In this document: positions 14,268 to 23,317 of the stretch, one piece after another | Layout of the letters: each line of letters starts with the position of its first letter | Position numbering within the stretch: the first letter of the stretch is position 1 | Assembly (NCBI GenBank): GCA_964617715.1 | Contig: CAZTZN010000060.1 | Coordinates: forward strand, 1-23,317 | Direction: 5' to 3' | From: JALGVA01 sp964617715 | GTDB taxonomy: Bacteria; Armatimonadota; Zipacnadia; Zipacnadales; UBA5352 | DNA: 23,317 nt | The notes under the pieces: model-generated | Databases searched by the model: none | Told to the model about the DNA's origin: nothing | Seen by the model: the letters and a program-made list of their open reading frames with translations, nothing else | Program-made: the position numbers and the translations under genes

Positions 14268-14296
14268 AGTCTAACACACCGGGGCGCCGAACGCAA
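14268..14296 (-). promoter_or_regulatory. Candidate promoter of the secreted pair-pyrE transcription unit
   Basis: On the minus strand TTGCGT (14296-14291) and TAGACT (14273-14268) are 17 bases apart, giving a start near 14261 and a leader of about 65 bases. The match is moderate (three and four of six bases). It is the best pair found in the 194-bp gap after the epimerase gene. Confidence 0.45.
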
Positions 14297-14389
14297 CGGA
14301 CGCGGCAACGGCGCGGCCGCCCATCCGGGGGTGTCCACCTGGTCGCTTCTCCCCCGGCGCCGCGTCCCCCTCTGCGCGACACCCACCCG

Positions 14390-15340
14390 TCACGGCTGCG
14401 CGCGATACCAGGCGACGAACTCGGCCAGGCCGTCGGCCAGCGACCAGCGCGGCTCCCAGCCCAGCAGCTCGCGCGCCCGCTCGACGCTGGCGAAGGTGCG
14501 CGGCACATCGCCCGGCTGGTGGTCGAGCACCTGCACCACCGGCTCGACGCCCACCGCCGCCCCCACGACCGCGATCATCTCATCGAGCCGCACCGGTGCG
14601 GAGCTGCCCAGGTTCACGATCTCGAACCGCAGCTCGCTGTCGTACGCGGCGATGATGCCGCGCACGATGTCGGCCACGTAGGTGTAATCGCGCGAGCTTG
14701 AGCCGTCGCCGAACTGCGGGATCGGCTCGCCGGCTTCGAGCAGCCGCACGAACTTGCTGATGGCCAGGTCCGGGCGCTGGCGCGGGCCGTAGACGGTGAA
14801 GAAGCGCAGCACCACCATGGGGATACCGTAGAGGTGATGCCAGGTGTGACAGAGCGCCTCGCCCGCCACCTTGGTGGCCGCGTAGGGCGAGATCGGCCGG
14901 TCGATGCGCTGGTCCTCGCTGAACGGCACCCGGTTGGCCGCGCCGTAGACCGATGAAGATGAGCCGAAGATGAAGCGCTCGACGCCGTGAATGCGCGCGA
15001 CCTCCAGCAGGGCCGTCGTGCCCTCGACGTTGGTACGCGCGTAGGCCACGGGCGCCTCGATTGACGGTCGCACGCCGGCCTTAGCGGCCAGGTGGATGAT
15101 CCCCGCAACGTCGCCGGCCGCGAAGGCCGCATCCAGCGCCACGGGGTCGCAGATGTCGCCCTCAATCAGCGTGAAGCGCTCGCCCGCCAGCAGCCCGGCG
15201 ACATTGCGGCGCTTGATGGCCGGGTCGTAGTAAGGGTCGAAGTTGTCGATGCCGATGACGCGTTCGCCGCGAGCGACCAGTGCCTCGCACAGATGCGACC
15301 CGATGAAGCCCGCCGCCCCCGTAACGAGAATGCTGCGCAT
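14390..15340 (-). CDS. NAD-dependent sugar-nucleotide epimerase (UDP-glucuronate 4-epimerase-like)
   Basis: This 316-residue extended short-chain dehydrogenase/reductase acts on nucleotide sugars in the cytoplasm. It has the Rossmann motif TGAAGFIG (residues 7-14), DNFDPYYDP (32-40), SSSSVYGA (127-134) and the catalytic SPYAATK with Tyr153 and Lys157. RFFTVYGPRQRPDLAISKF follows and is typical of UDP-glucuronate 4-epimerases and related UDP-hexosamine epimerases. Which sugar is used cannot be fixed from sequence. The ATG at 15340 directly precedes the Rossmann strand; a GTG five codons upstream is in frame, and the ribosome-binding site is weak for both. It is divergent from the Gfo/Idh gene, sharing a 207-bp intergenic region. 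Confidence 0.92.
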   Translation of the reverse strand: MRSILVTGAAGFIGSHLCEALVARGERVIGIDNFDPYYDPAIKRRNVAGLLAGERFTLIEGDICDPVALDAAFAAGDVAGIIHLAAKAGVRPSIEAPVAYARTNVEGTTALLEVARIHGVERFIFGSSSSVYGAANRVPFSEDQRIDRPISPYAATKVAGEALCHTWHHLYGIPMVVLRFFTVYGPRQRPDLAISKFVRLLEAGEPIPQFGDGSSSRDYTYVADIVRGIIAAYDSELRFEIVNLGSSAPVRLDEMIAVVGAAVGVEPVVQVLDHQPGDVPRTFASVERARELLGWEPRWSLADGLAEFVAWYRAQP

Positions 15341-15412
15341 GGATGCTTCGCTCACGTGTCCGAACCCCGCTCGTGCACGCCTGGCAGTGGGTGGCGTCCC
15401 CCCGGTCGGGGA

Positions 15413-15442
15413 AGTATACACGCACGCGCGCTCCCCGCGCAA
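15413..15442 (-). promoter_or_regulatory. Candidate promoter of the epimerase gene
   Basis: On the minus strand TTGCGC (15442-15437) is followed after 18 bases by TATACT (15418-15413), a five-of-six -10 box. Transcription would start near 15406, leaving a leader of about 66 bases. No equally clear promoter was found for the divergent oxidoreductase gene. Confidence 0.55.
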
Positions 15443-15547
15443 CCGCCGGCGGCGACGCCGGACCGCACGGGCGGCAGGACTCCGTCACGCGTCCGTGAAT
15501 ATGCGCGCGTAGCATCGTCAGTTGGACAGGCGCGGGAGGCGTTGACC

Positions 15548-16600
15548 GTGAACCGGCAGACGGTTCGAGTGGGAGTAGTCGGGCTCGGCCGCATCAGCAA
15601 CACGCATATCAAGGGCTACCAGGCGGACGGGCGCGCCCGGGTGGTGGCGCTGTGCGACATCGACAGGGCGCGCCTCGCGGCGGCGGCCGAGACCCACGGC
15701 CTGACGGACGCACTGCTGACCGACGACTACGATGCGCTGCTCGCGCGCGATGACCTCGACGCGGTCAGCCTGCCGCTGCCGGACTATCTGCACCACGACT
15801 TCGTGCTGCGCGCCATCGCGGCGGGCAAGCACGTGCTGTGCGAGAAGCCGCTGGCGATGACCGCCGCCCAGGCGGAGGAGATGCTGTCCGCCGCCGAAGC
15901 CGCGGGCGTGGTGCACGCGGTGCACATGCAGCGCCGCTACCAGCCGGCCGCCCGCTTCGTCGCCGATCTCGTGGCCGAGGGCGCGCTGGGCGAATTGCGC
16001 CACTTCCGCTGTCGGATGTGCGTACACCGCATCTCGGACCCGGCGGTCAAACTCGAGTGGCGGCTGCAGGCCGACCGCGGCTGCTACGGTGTGCTCGGTG
16101 ACCTCGGCGCCCACGCGCTCGACCTGGCGCACTTCACCATGGGTGCCGCCGCGGGCCAGCTAACCGAAGCCGCGGCGCTGGCGGCGATCTTCATCCACGA
16201 GCGCGACCGAGTCGATGGCTTGGGGCGCGACGAGGTCACCGGCTGGGACGCGATCAACGTCGCCGGCCGCTACGAGACCGGCGTGCTCGCCAACCTCGAG
16301 TTCTCGCGCTTCTCGCCCGGCTGCACCGGCTGGGAGATCGATGGCCAGGACGCCTCGGTTCGCGTCATCGGTGACACCGCCGACGCCATCGAGATGTACG
16401 AGCGCGCGCCGCGCGACGACCAGACCCCCGCCTCGCGCTACACGCGGCGCGAAATCCCGGAGCGCTACCGCGATGGGCGGACGCTCTTCGGCACCTTCAT
16501 CGAGGCCATCCTCACCGGGGGCGAGGCGTCCCCGAACTTCGCCGACGGCGTGCGCGTCGCGCGTGAGCTGGACCTGATCGCGGCGGCAACGGAAACGTGA
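15548..16600 (+). CDS. Gfo/Idh/MocA-family NAD(P)-dependent oxidoreductase
   Basis: The 350-residue cytoplasmic protein has a Rossmann fold with VGVVGLGRISNTHI (residues 8-21), LCDIDRARL (35-43) and the family mark CEKPLAM (98-104). The C-terminal catalytic segment GDLGAHALDLAHF (184-196) contains the Asp and His usually involved in proton transfer. Members oxidise or reduce sugars, inositols or their derivatives; the substrate is not predictable here. The GTG start at 15548 has GGGAGG 8 bases upstream, and the frame before it contains no conserved sequence. It lies 24 bp before the GH123-like gene, so the pair is probably an operon. This suggests it works on a sugar released by that secreted enzyme. 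Confidence 0.92.
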   Translation: MNRQTVRVGVVGLGRISNTHIKGYQADGRARVVALCDIDRARLAAAAETHGLTDALLTDDYDALLARDDLDAVSLPLPDYLHHDFVLRAIAAGKHVLCEKPLAMTAAQAEEMLSAAEAAGVVHAVHMQRRYQPAARFVADLVAEGALGELRHFRCRMCVHRISDPAVKLEWRLQADRGCYGVLGDLGAHALDLAHFTMGAAAGQLTEAAALAAIFIHERDRVDGLGRDEVTGWDAINVAGRYETGVLANLEFSRFSPGCTGWEIDGQDASVRVIGDTADAIEMYERAPRDDQTPASRYTRREIPERYRDGRTLFGTFIEAILTGGEASPNFADGVRVARELDLIAAATET

Positions 16601-16624
16601 TGCCTCATTGAAGGAGGGCGCATC

Positions 16625-18763
16625 ATGCGGACCTTGCTGTGTGCGATGGTGATCGTCGCGGTGTGCCCGACCGCGTGGGCCCGGCCCGCGCAGATGCTGA
16701 CCAACGGCTCGTTTGAGACGCTCGACGACGCCGGGCTGCCCGAGGGCTGGCGTCTGACGCCCGAGGGCGCCGCCTCGATGGAGGTCGGCGACGCGCCCGA
16801 TGGTGAGCGCTGGCTGCGCATGGTCAAGCCTGAAGGCGCGCACCACACCCTCGCCTTCCAGCGCCTGACCGTCGAGCCCAACACCGGCTACCGCCTGCGC
16901 GCGTACCTGCGCGCGCCCAGGCCCAGCTACTACTCACTGATCGCCTACGACGCGGTCATGAACACACTGGCCAGCAAGGCGACGGGCTGGGCGGTGCTCG
17001 AGGACTGGGTGGAGCTGGAGCTGGACTTCCGCACCCGCGCGACCGACACGGTGGTCAACATCGGCCTGCTCGGCTGGGGGCTCGAGGCGCACTGGGACGC
17101 GGTGCGCATATGGGAGGACGACAGCGTACGCATCGGCGACCTGAGCCCCGCGGTCAACGAGCCGGCTCAGCCCACCAGGGTCGAACGCGAGCGCGGCTTC
17201 ATGGTGTTCGGGCGCAAGGCCAACGACTTCGTCGGCGCCCGCTACGCCCCCACGCGCTGGGACTGCTTCACGCCCATCAGGGGCTTCTGTCCACCAGGTG
17301 AGTTCGAGACCATCGTGGTCGGGATCCACGCTCTGCGCGACCTGACCGGCGTGCGGGCGCAGCTCAGGATGTTCGAGGGACCACTCCCCGGGGCCGCCAC
17401 GCCGCCGGCCATCGACGCCGAGCTGCTGCAGGTCGGCCACGGCCGGCGGGCGCTCAACTCACAGGCATACATGCGCTATCCGCTGCTGCTGCTCCCACCA
17501 CATGAGGTCGATGTCGCCGCCGGTGACACGCTGCAGTACGCGGTGCGCGTGCGCGTGCCTGACGGCTACGCGCATCGGCGCAGACTGCTCGCGGTTGAGC
17601 TGTGGAGCGAGGGGGCGCCGACAAGCATCCAGGTCATCGTGGATGTGCCGCAGGTGCGGCTCGACCGCGCCGATGCCACCTTCTTCATGTACTACTCCGA
17701 CAGCTATCTCCCCGAAGAGATGGCGACCGCACCGATGCAGGCGGCGTACTACCGGGACATGGCGACCCACGGCATGAACTCGGTCAGCCTCTACGTGGTG
17801 CCCGAGCGCGAGACCGAGGGCGGCTACGCCATCGACCTGCACCACGACTGGCGCTACCCCGCGAGCGATCCGCGCCACGCCCTGGGCATGGCCGCGCGTA
17901 TCGCGCAGATGCGAGCCGCCGGGCTGGCCGGTCGCGAGCGGCCACTGATACTGATCTCCGGCGGCGGCGGGCTCTACAACTGGGGTGACTTCCGCGATCC
18001 CGGCAGCGTGCGCGCGCTGATGCGGCTGGGCGGCGCGCTCGGCTGGCCACCGCTGCTGTTCTACATGCACGACGAGCCCAACCTCCCGGAGCGCGTCGAG
18101 GCGGTACGCCAGACCTACAAGCGCATCTACGCCCGCATCCCCGAGGCCCGCACGGTGACCGCCATCGGCGAGTACGGCATCGAGCAGGTCGGTGACCTCT
18201 ACGATGTCCGGATCGCGGGCCTGGCGGACATCGACCGGGAGCTGGTCGAGCGCGCACGCAGTCAGGGCAAGGAGCTGTGGGCCTACGACTGCCGCCAGCG
18301 CGGCCAGCGGCCGGAGTTCGACCGTTTTGTGTGCGGCCTGTGGGCGTGGGCGGCGGGCGTGCGAGGCGTCGGCCAGTGGGCCTACTACGCCGAGGAGGCG
18401 CTGGAACGCACCGGGGGCGGCGGCTGGGAGGTGCCTCAGAACTTCGATGGGTGGTACATGATGCCCTCGGAGGTCGGGCCGATTTCCACCGTCGGCTGGG
18501 AGGCGCGGCGCGAGGGCGTCGAGGACTACCGCGCGCTGTGCACGCTCGAACGGCTCGCCGCCGGGCGCGACGATGAGGCCGCCACGCGTGGCCGGCAACT
18601 GCTGGCGCGCGCGCGCACGATGGCGCCGGTCAACGCCTTCGCCAATGGCCCGCGCGACCGGCGCTACATCTGGGAGTACGAGTTCGCCCCCGACGCGAGC
18701 GCGCGCGCCATGAGCGACCTGCGGCTGGAGATGCTCGACGTCATCGAGCAGTTGCAGGAGTGA
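16625..18763 (+). CDS. Secreted GH123-like glycoside hydrolase (DUF4091-type) with N-terminal carbohydrate-binding module
   Basis: The 712-residue protein has a Sec signal ending near Ala19 and then a CBM4/9-like beta-sandwich (about 24-165; LTNGSFE, NTGYRLRAYLR, HWDAVRIWED). A second beta domain follows (about 190-350), then a TIM barrel (about 350-610). YMHDEPNLPE carries the Asp483-Glu484 pair expected in GH123, where such a pair supports substrate-assisted hydrolysis. WEARREGVEDYRAL from Trp625 is the mark of the DUF4091/GH123 C-terminus. GH123 enzymes characterised so far are beta-N-acetylgalactosaminidases, so an N-acetylhexosaminide is a reasonable but unproven substrate. AAGGAGG lies about 7 bases before the ATG. 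The stop is 6 bp from that of the convergent GH39-like gene. Confidence 0.85.
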   Translation: MRTLLCAMVIVAVCPTAWARPAQMLTNGSFETLDDAGLPEGWRLTPEGAASMEVGDAPDGERWLRMVKPEGAHHTLAFQRLTVEPNTGYRLRAYLRAPRPSYYSLIAYDAVMNTLASKATGWAVLEDWVELELDFRTRATDTVVNIGLLGWGLEAHWDAVRIWEDDSVRIGDLSPAVNEPAQPTRVERERGFMVFGRKANDFVGARYAPTRWDCFTPIRGFCPPGEFETIVVGIHALRDLTGVRAQLRMFEGPLPGAATPPAIDAELLQVGHGRRALNSQAYMRYPLLLLPPHEVDVAAGDTLQYAVRVRVPDGYAHRRRLLAVELWSEGAPTSIQVIVDVPQVRLDRADATFFMYYSDSYLPEEMATAPMQAAYYRDMATHGMNSVSLYVVPERETEGGYAIDLHHDWRYPASDPRHALGMAARIAQMRAAGLAGRERPLILISGGGGLYNWGDFRDPGSVRALMRLGGALGWPPLLFYMHDEPNLPERVEAVRQTYKRIYARIPEARTVTAIGEYGIEQVGDLYDVRIAGLADIDRELVERARSQGKELWAYDCRQRGQRPEFDRFVCGLWAWAAGVRGVGQWAYYAEEALERTGGGGWEVPQNFDGWYMMPSEVGPISTVGWEARREGVEDYRALCTLERLAAGRDDEAATRGRQLLARARTMAPVNAFANGPRDRRYIWEYEFAPDASARAMSDLRLEMLDVIEQLQE

Positions 18764-18769
18764 TGGCGC

Positions 18770-20176
18770 TCACGGCCGGTCGAAGACCCGCAGCAGGTGC
18801 ACGTCGCTGCCCGGCCGGGGTGCGCCCGCCCAGTCGTAGCGCCACGCCCCGGTGCCCGTGCTCGCCAGCGGCCGCCGCGCCACCCGCGCGAACGGCGGCC
18901 CGGCCGAGATCACCACGTGCTCTGCCACCGGCCGCGACCAGTCCGCGGGCAGGTGGCGCACGATCACCCGCATGGGCTCGCCTCCACACCGGAACTGCGC
19001 CACCAGGATGGCGATGATGCTGCGCGGCTCGTCGGTGGTCGCCATCACCGCGCGACCGTCGAGGTCACCCCCGCTGGTGTGGAGCATCAGCCGCGGCTCA
19101 TCGAACCCACCCGGGAAGAGCTGGGCGTAGGCCAGGTAGGCGTAGCCCGGGCGTTTGAGCGAACCGTCATCGCGCACGAAGCCGTAGCCGGTAGCGCCAC
19201 CGTGGCAGTCGCCCCGGTAGCGCAGCGCGTAGCGCATGTCGCAGTGCTGATGCAGGTAGATCAGCGCCGCCGCCGCGAACGCCGCGCCGTCGGCGTTGTG
19301 CAGCGTGGGTCGCCAGAAGGCATCGGTCACGTTGGCATTGATGGAGTTCCACTCGCTGAGGATGTTCATCGCGTCCGGGTAGCCCTCATCGTCGAGCGCC
19401 TGCCGGACCTGCTCGGCGGTGGTGGCGAGGAAGAGCGGGCCCTCCTGGTTGCGGTTGTAGAAGTGCCACGAGTAGAAGTCCAGCGGCGCCCCGCGCTGGT
19501 GGCACTGCGCGGCGAAGTCGCGCGCCAGATCCGCCGCGTGGTCTCCGCCTGCCATGCCCGGCCCGCCCACCACCAGCTCCGGCCAGCGCGTCTTCAGTCG
19601 CGTGGCGATAATGGCGTACATGTCGGCGAACTGCTCGAGGTCCGGATCGGCCTGCCGGTCCCAGAACATGTGGTGGTTGGGCTCGTTCCAGATCTCCCAC
19701 AGCGCCACGCGCTCCCTGTAGCGCTCGACGATGCGCTCGCACACCCGCGCCACGGTCAGGAAATCCGGCGGGATGGCGTTATGCGGGTTGGCGGTGTTCC
19801 AGCTCTCGCCCAGCCGGAACATGATCGCGCAGCCCGCCGCCTCGATGGCGTCGAGCGCGGCATCGGTGGTGGTGAAGTCATAGTTGGCCGGGTCATCGGG
19901 GTCGGCGCCCCAGCCGCCGGGAAAGATCGTGGACAGATCGCAGGGCCCGTAGAGGTCGTGGGTGCGCACCAGCGTCAGGCCCATGGCACGGTACTGCTCG
20001 ATGCAGTCGCGCCCGGGCGGCCAGCCGGGCACGAACGCCGGTCCGGCGTTGACGCCGTTCAGGGGACGCACCGGCCCGACCACCTGCCCGGCATCGACCA
20101 CGATCTCCACCCCCGCGGCCGCCGCCGTCCCGGCGATCAGCAGACACAGCGCAGCACCGGCGATCAGGCGCACCAT
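18770..20176 (-). CDS. Secreted GH39-like glycoside hydrolase
   Basis: The 468-residue protein has a Sec signal (about 20 residues, ending TAAAA) and a clan GH-A TIM barrel. VRPLNGVNAGPAF (36-48) resembles GH39 N-termini. LWEIWNEPNHHMFW holds the acid/base Glu165 in the WNEPN motif, and NILSEWNS holds Glu275 as the likely nucleophile. A C-terminal beta domain follows from about residue 375. GH39 includes beta-xylosidases and alpha-L-iduronidases; related GH-A families cannot be excluded. The ATG at 20176 has GGAGGT about 8 bases upstream; a GTG five codons earlier overlaps that site and is rejected. It is divergent from the lipoprotein gene across 204 bp, in which I found no convincing promoter pair. 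Confidence 0.85.
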   Translation of the reverse strand: MVRLIAGAALCLLIAGTAAAAGVEIVVDAGQVVGPVRPLNGVNAGPAFVPGWPPGRDCIEQYRAMGLTLVRTHDLYGPCDLSTIFPGGWGADPDDPANYDFTTTDAALDAIEAAGCAIMFRLGESWNTANPHNAIPPDFLTVARVCERIVERYRERVALWEIWNEPNHHMFWDRQADPDLEQFADMYAIIATRLKTRWPELVVGGPGMAGGDHAADLARDFAAQCHQRGAPLDFYSWHFYNRNQEGPLFLATTAEQVRQALDDEGYPDAMNILSEWNSINANVTDAFWRPTLHNADGAAFAAAALIYLHQHCDMRYALRYRGDCHGGATGYGFVRDDGSLKRPGYAYLAYAQLFPGGFDEPRLMLHTSGGDLDGRAVMATTDEPRSIIAILVAQFRCGGEPMRVIVRHLPADWSRPVAEHVVISAGPPFARVARRPLASTGTGAWRYDWAGAPRPGSDVHLLRVFDRP

Positions 20177-20380
20177 CGTCCCTACCTCCACACATTGCTA
20201 TTGTGGTATCGCGGGTGAATCGGCGGGCTGTCGGCGCAAGCGTAGCACACACTGCCCGGAGGGCCAAGCGTCGCGGGCAATCGCCGGCGGCGCGCCACCG
20301 CCCGGTGAAGGTGTGCTCATCCTGCCGGGGAAGTGAGCTGCCGGCTCGCCGCCAGGAGCGACGTCCGGGAGGTGACCGGC

Positions 20381-21241
20381 GTGCCCGAAGGCGATATTCG
20401 CCTCGACCCACCCGTTGACGCCATCGAGCGCCGGGAGTTCATCCGCAACCTGCTGCTGGGAGCCATCGGCCTGCCGGCGGGCGCCGCGCTGCTGGCCGGC
20501 TGTGACGGGGGCCTGCTTCCCAACGATCAGGGCTGGGGCCCGGGACGCGTGGGCGATCTCGGCACTGAAGTCGGCGACATGCGCACCCTGCAGACGCAGG
20601 TCATCACCGCCATCCGGCAGCTTCACGACGCGGGCAACGCCGATATCGATGGCTGGCTCGCGCAGATCAACGCGCAGCTCGCCATCGTCTGGCCGCTCAT
20701 GGTCGCCGCGCCGCAGCAGGCATTACGCGATAACGTCGCGCCCCAGATGAGCGCGGTACTCGACCGGCTCGACGCCCTGGATGTCGAGATCGGCTACTCG
20801 GGCCCCGCGCCGCAGATCACCCGGCAGCAGTTCCAGGACGCGTGGCAGCGCGCGCACGATCTGGCCGGTGTCAGCCCGTCTTCGGTCGCGCCCGCGGAGG
20901 ATGCAGACAACGGGCCGTACATCCTGTGGGCCTACCTGTTCCTGCTGTTGCTGCTCTTCCCGACGATGCTCTGTGATGATGCCATGCTCTTCGCGACTGA
21001 CGCGGCGATGCGCGACACCGCCGGCCGCGCGCTGGCGCTGTGGCACACCTTCCATCTGACCTCGGTTCCCTGCACGCCCTGCCTGTTCAGCGGGCTGATG
21101 TCCACGGTGTTCGGCCTCGTACCGTTCCTCTACCTGGGCATGGCGTCGCATGCCGCGGGTGCGCCGGGACTGCTCTTCGGCCGCGACTGGCTGGTTATGT
21201 TGGTGATGATCGCAGCGCTGCTGCTCCTGAACTTCACATAG
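20381..21241 (+). CDS. Tat-type lipoprotein with C-terminal transmembrane helices, unknown function
   Basis: I recognise no family. From the GTG start the 286-residue protein has a twin-arginine-like signal (RREFIRN, Arg18-Arg19), a hydrophobic stretch and a lipobox LAGC with Cys41 as the likely lipidated residue. Residues 55-165 are mainly helical and amphipathic. Three hydrophobic segments follow, about 180-197, 235-256 and 269-284. A CTPC motif (Cys231, Cys234) sits just before the second. A lipid anchor combined with several C-terminal membrane spans is unusual. The start is set by GGAGGTGA, an excellent Shine-Dalgarno sequence, 5 bases before GTG 20381; upstream in-frame sequence is unremarkable. 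A perfect-stem terminator follows. Confidence 0.75.
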   Translation: MPEGDIRLDPPVDAIERREFIRNLLLGAIGLPAGAALLAGCDGGLLPNDQGWGPGRVGDLGTEVGDMRTLQTQVITAIRQLHDAGNADIDGWLAQINAQLAIVWPLMVAAPQQALRDNVAPQMSAVLDRLDALDVEIGYSGPAPQITRQQFQDAWQRAHDLAGVSPSSVAPAEDADNGPYILWAYLFLLLLLFPTMLCDDAMLFATDAAMRDTAGRALALWHTFHLTSVPCTPCLFSGLMSTVFGLVPFLYLGMASHAAGAPGLLFGRDWLVMLVMIAALLLLNFT

Positions 21242-21261
21242 CGAAGTGCCCATGATAACCC

Positions 21262-21299
21262 GGGCGGCGCACCCGAACGGTGCGCCGCCCTCGGTTTTC
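21262..21299 (+). terminator. Strong intrinsic terminator
   Basis: GGGCGGCGCACC (21262-21273) and GGTGCGCCGCCC (21279-21290) form a perfect 12-bp stem with a CGAAC loop, followed by TCGGTTTTC. It begins 21 bp after the lipoprotein stop. It is the only classic Rho-independent terminator seen in the window, and it separates the lipoprotein gene from the sulfatase. Confidence 0.93.
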
Positions 21300-21379
21300 T
21301 GGGCAGGGAAAGGCCGCCGCCGCGGCGCAGTCAACAGGCGGGCATGATCGGGCGCGACAACATACCTGGAGGTCCGGAG

Positions 21380-23173
<1,794 letters not shown>

Positions 23174-23317
23174 GCGGGCCTGAGGCCTGCCGATGCAGTT
23201 GGGGTGCATCCCGGCATTGTTGTCGGTCGCCTTCAACACGAGGGCATTATCAGACGAAGCGACATGAACACGCTGAGAGAGCAGTACCAATGGGCGACTT
23301 GATAGCAGCACCCACAC
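23174..23317. other. Right-end sequence without a supported gene
   Basis: I see no terminator and no clear gene after the sulfatase. An ATG at 23290 opens a frame (MGDLIAAPT) that runs off the window, and an ATG at 23264 opens a frame of only 12 codons. Neither has a convincing ribosome-binding site. Confidence 0.5.

Noticed and set aside
15092..15547. N-terminal extension of the Gfo/Idh gene upstream of GTG 15548
   Set aside because: It would overlap the divergent epimerase gene and the promoter region, and contains no conserved sequence, whereas GTG 15548 has a good Shine-Dalgarno site directly before the Rossmann strand.
18797..20218. 473-codon open frame opposite the GH39-like gene
   Set aside because: The opposite strand has the WNEPN and SEWN active-site motifs and a signal peptide; this frame is a high-GC shadow.
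23264..23302. Small open frame MNTLREQYQWAT at the right end
   Set aside because: It has twelve codons, a weak ribosome-binding site and no similarity I can recognise.

Overview
This is a GC-rich bacterial chromosome segment with 17 supported protein genes. No RNA gene, insertion sequence, phage gene or CRISPR array is visible. The best taxonomic clue is the prepilin-like protein at 7420-8094. Its FTLIELLVVIAIIAIL start, followed by an AKAREKARQTSC-type segment and an H-X9-DG motif, is typical of Armatimonadota and, more loosely, Planctomycetota-type bacteria. The CBM9-like, GH123-like and GH39-like secreted enzymes, the sulfatase and the UroD-like protein fit such a polysaccharide-degrading lineage. 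The phylum is an inference.

Layout. (1) 1-3163, minus strand: a UroD-like protein and then a short glycogen/alpha-glucan phosphorylase, ending in a duplicated hairpin repeat at the left edge. (2) 3164-3572: a divergent intergenic region holding a perfect parS partition site and a near-consensus promoter facing each way. (3) 3573-7324, plus strand: an EamA/DMT transporter, a metallophosphoesterase and RibB packed with 6-7 bp gaps, then a LarA-family nickel-pincer enzyme. (4) 7420-14195, minus strand: two translationally coupled secreted proteins of unknown function, then pyrE, then an 1115-residue secreted CBM9/TIM-barrel protein, and finally the prepilin. (5) 14390-16600: a divergent pair, an NAD-dependent sugar-nucleotide epimerase (minus) and a Gfo/Idh/MocA oxidoreductase (plus). 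(6) 16625-23173: a GH123-like secreted hydrolase, a convergent GH39-like secreted hydrolase, a Tat-type lipoprotein with C-terminal membrane helices, a strong intrinsic terminator, and a sulfatase with a HEAT-like tail.

How the genes may work together. Genes 13-18 look like a glycan-use neighbourhood. GH123 (beta-N-acetylgalactosaminidase family), GH39 (beta-xylosidase / alpha-L-iduronidase family), a sulfatase, a uronate-type epimerase and a Gfo/Idh oxidoreductase would suit a sulfated, amino-sugar- or uronate-containing polysaccharide. The transporter-phosphoesterase-ribB unit may be a flavin-related module.

The observations most worth following are the parS site, the LarA homologue with Ser at the position of a catalytic His, the lipoprotein with C-terminal membrane helices and a CTPC motif, the coupled pair of secreted proteins with similar C-termini, and the possible flavin module.
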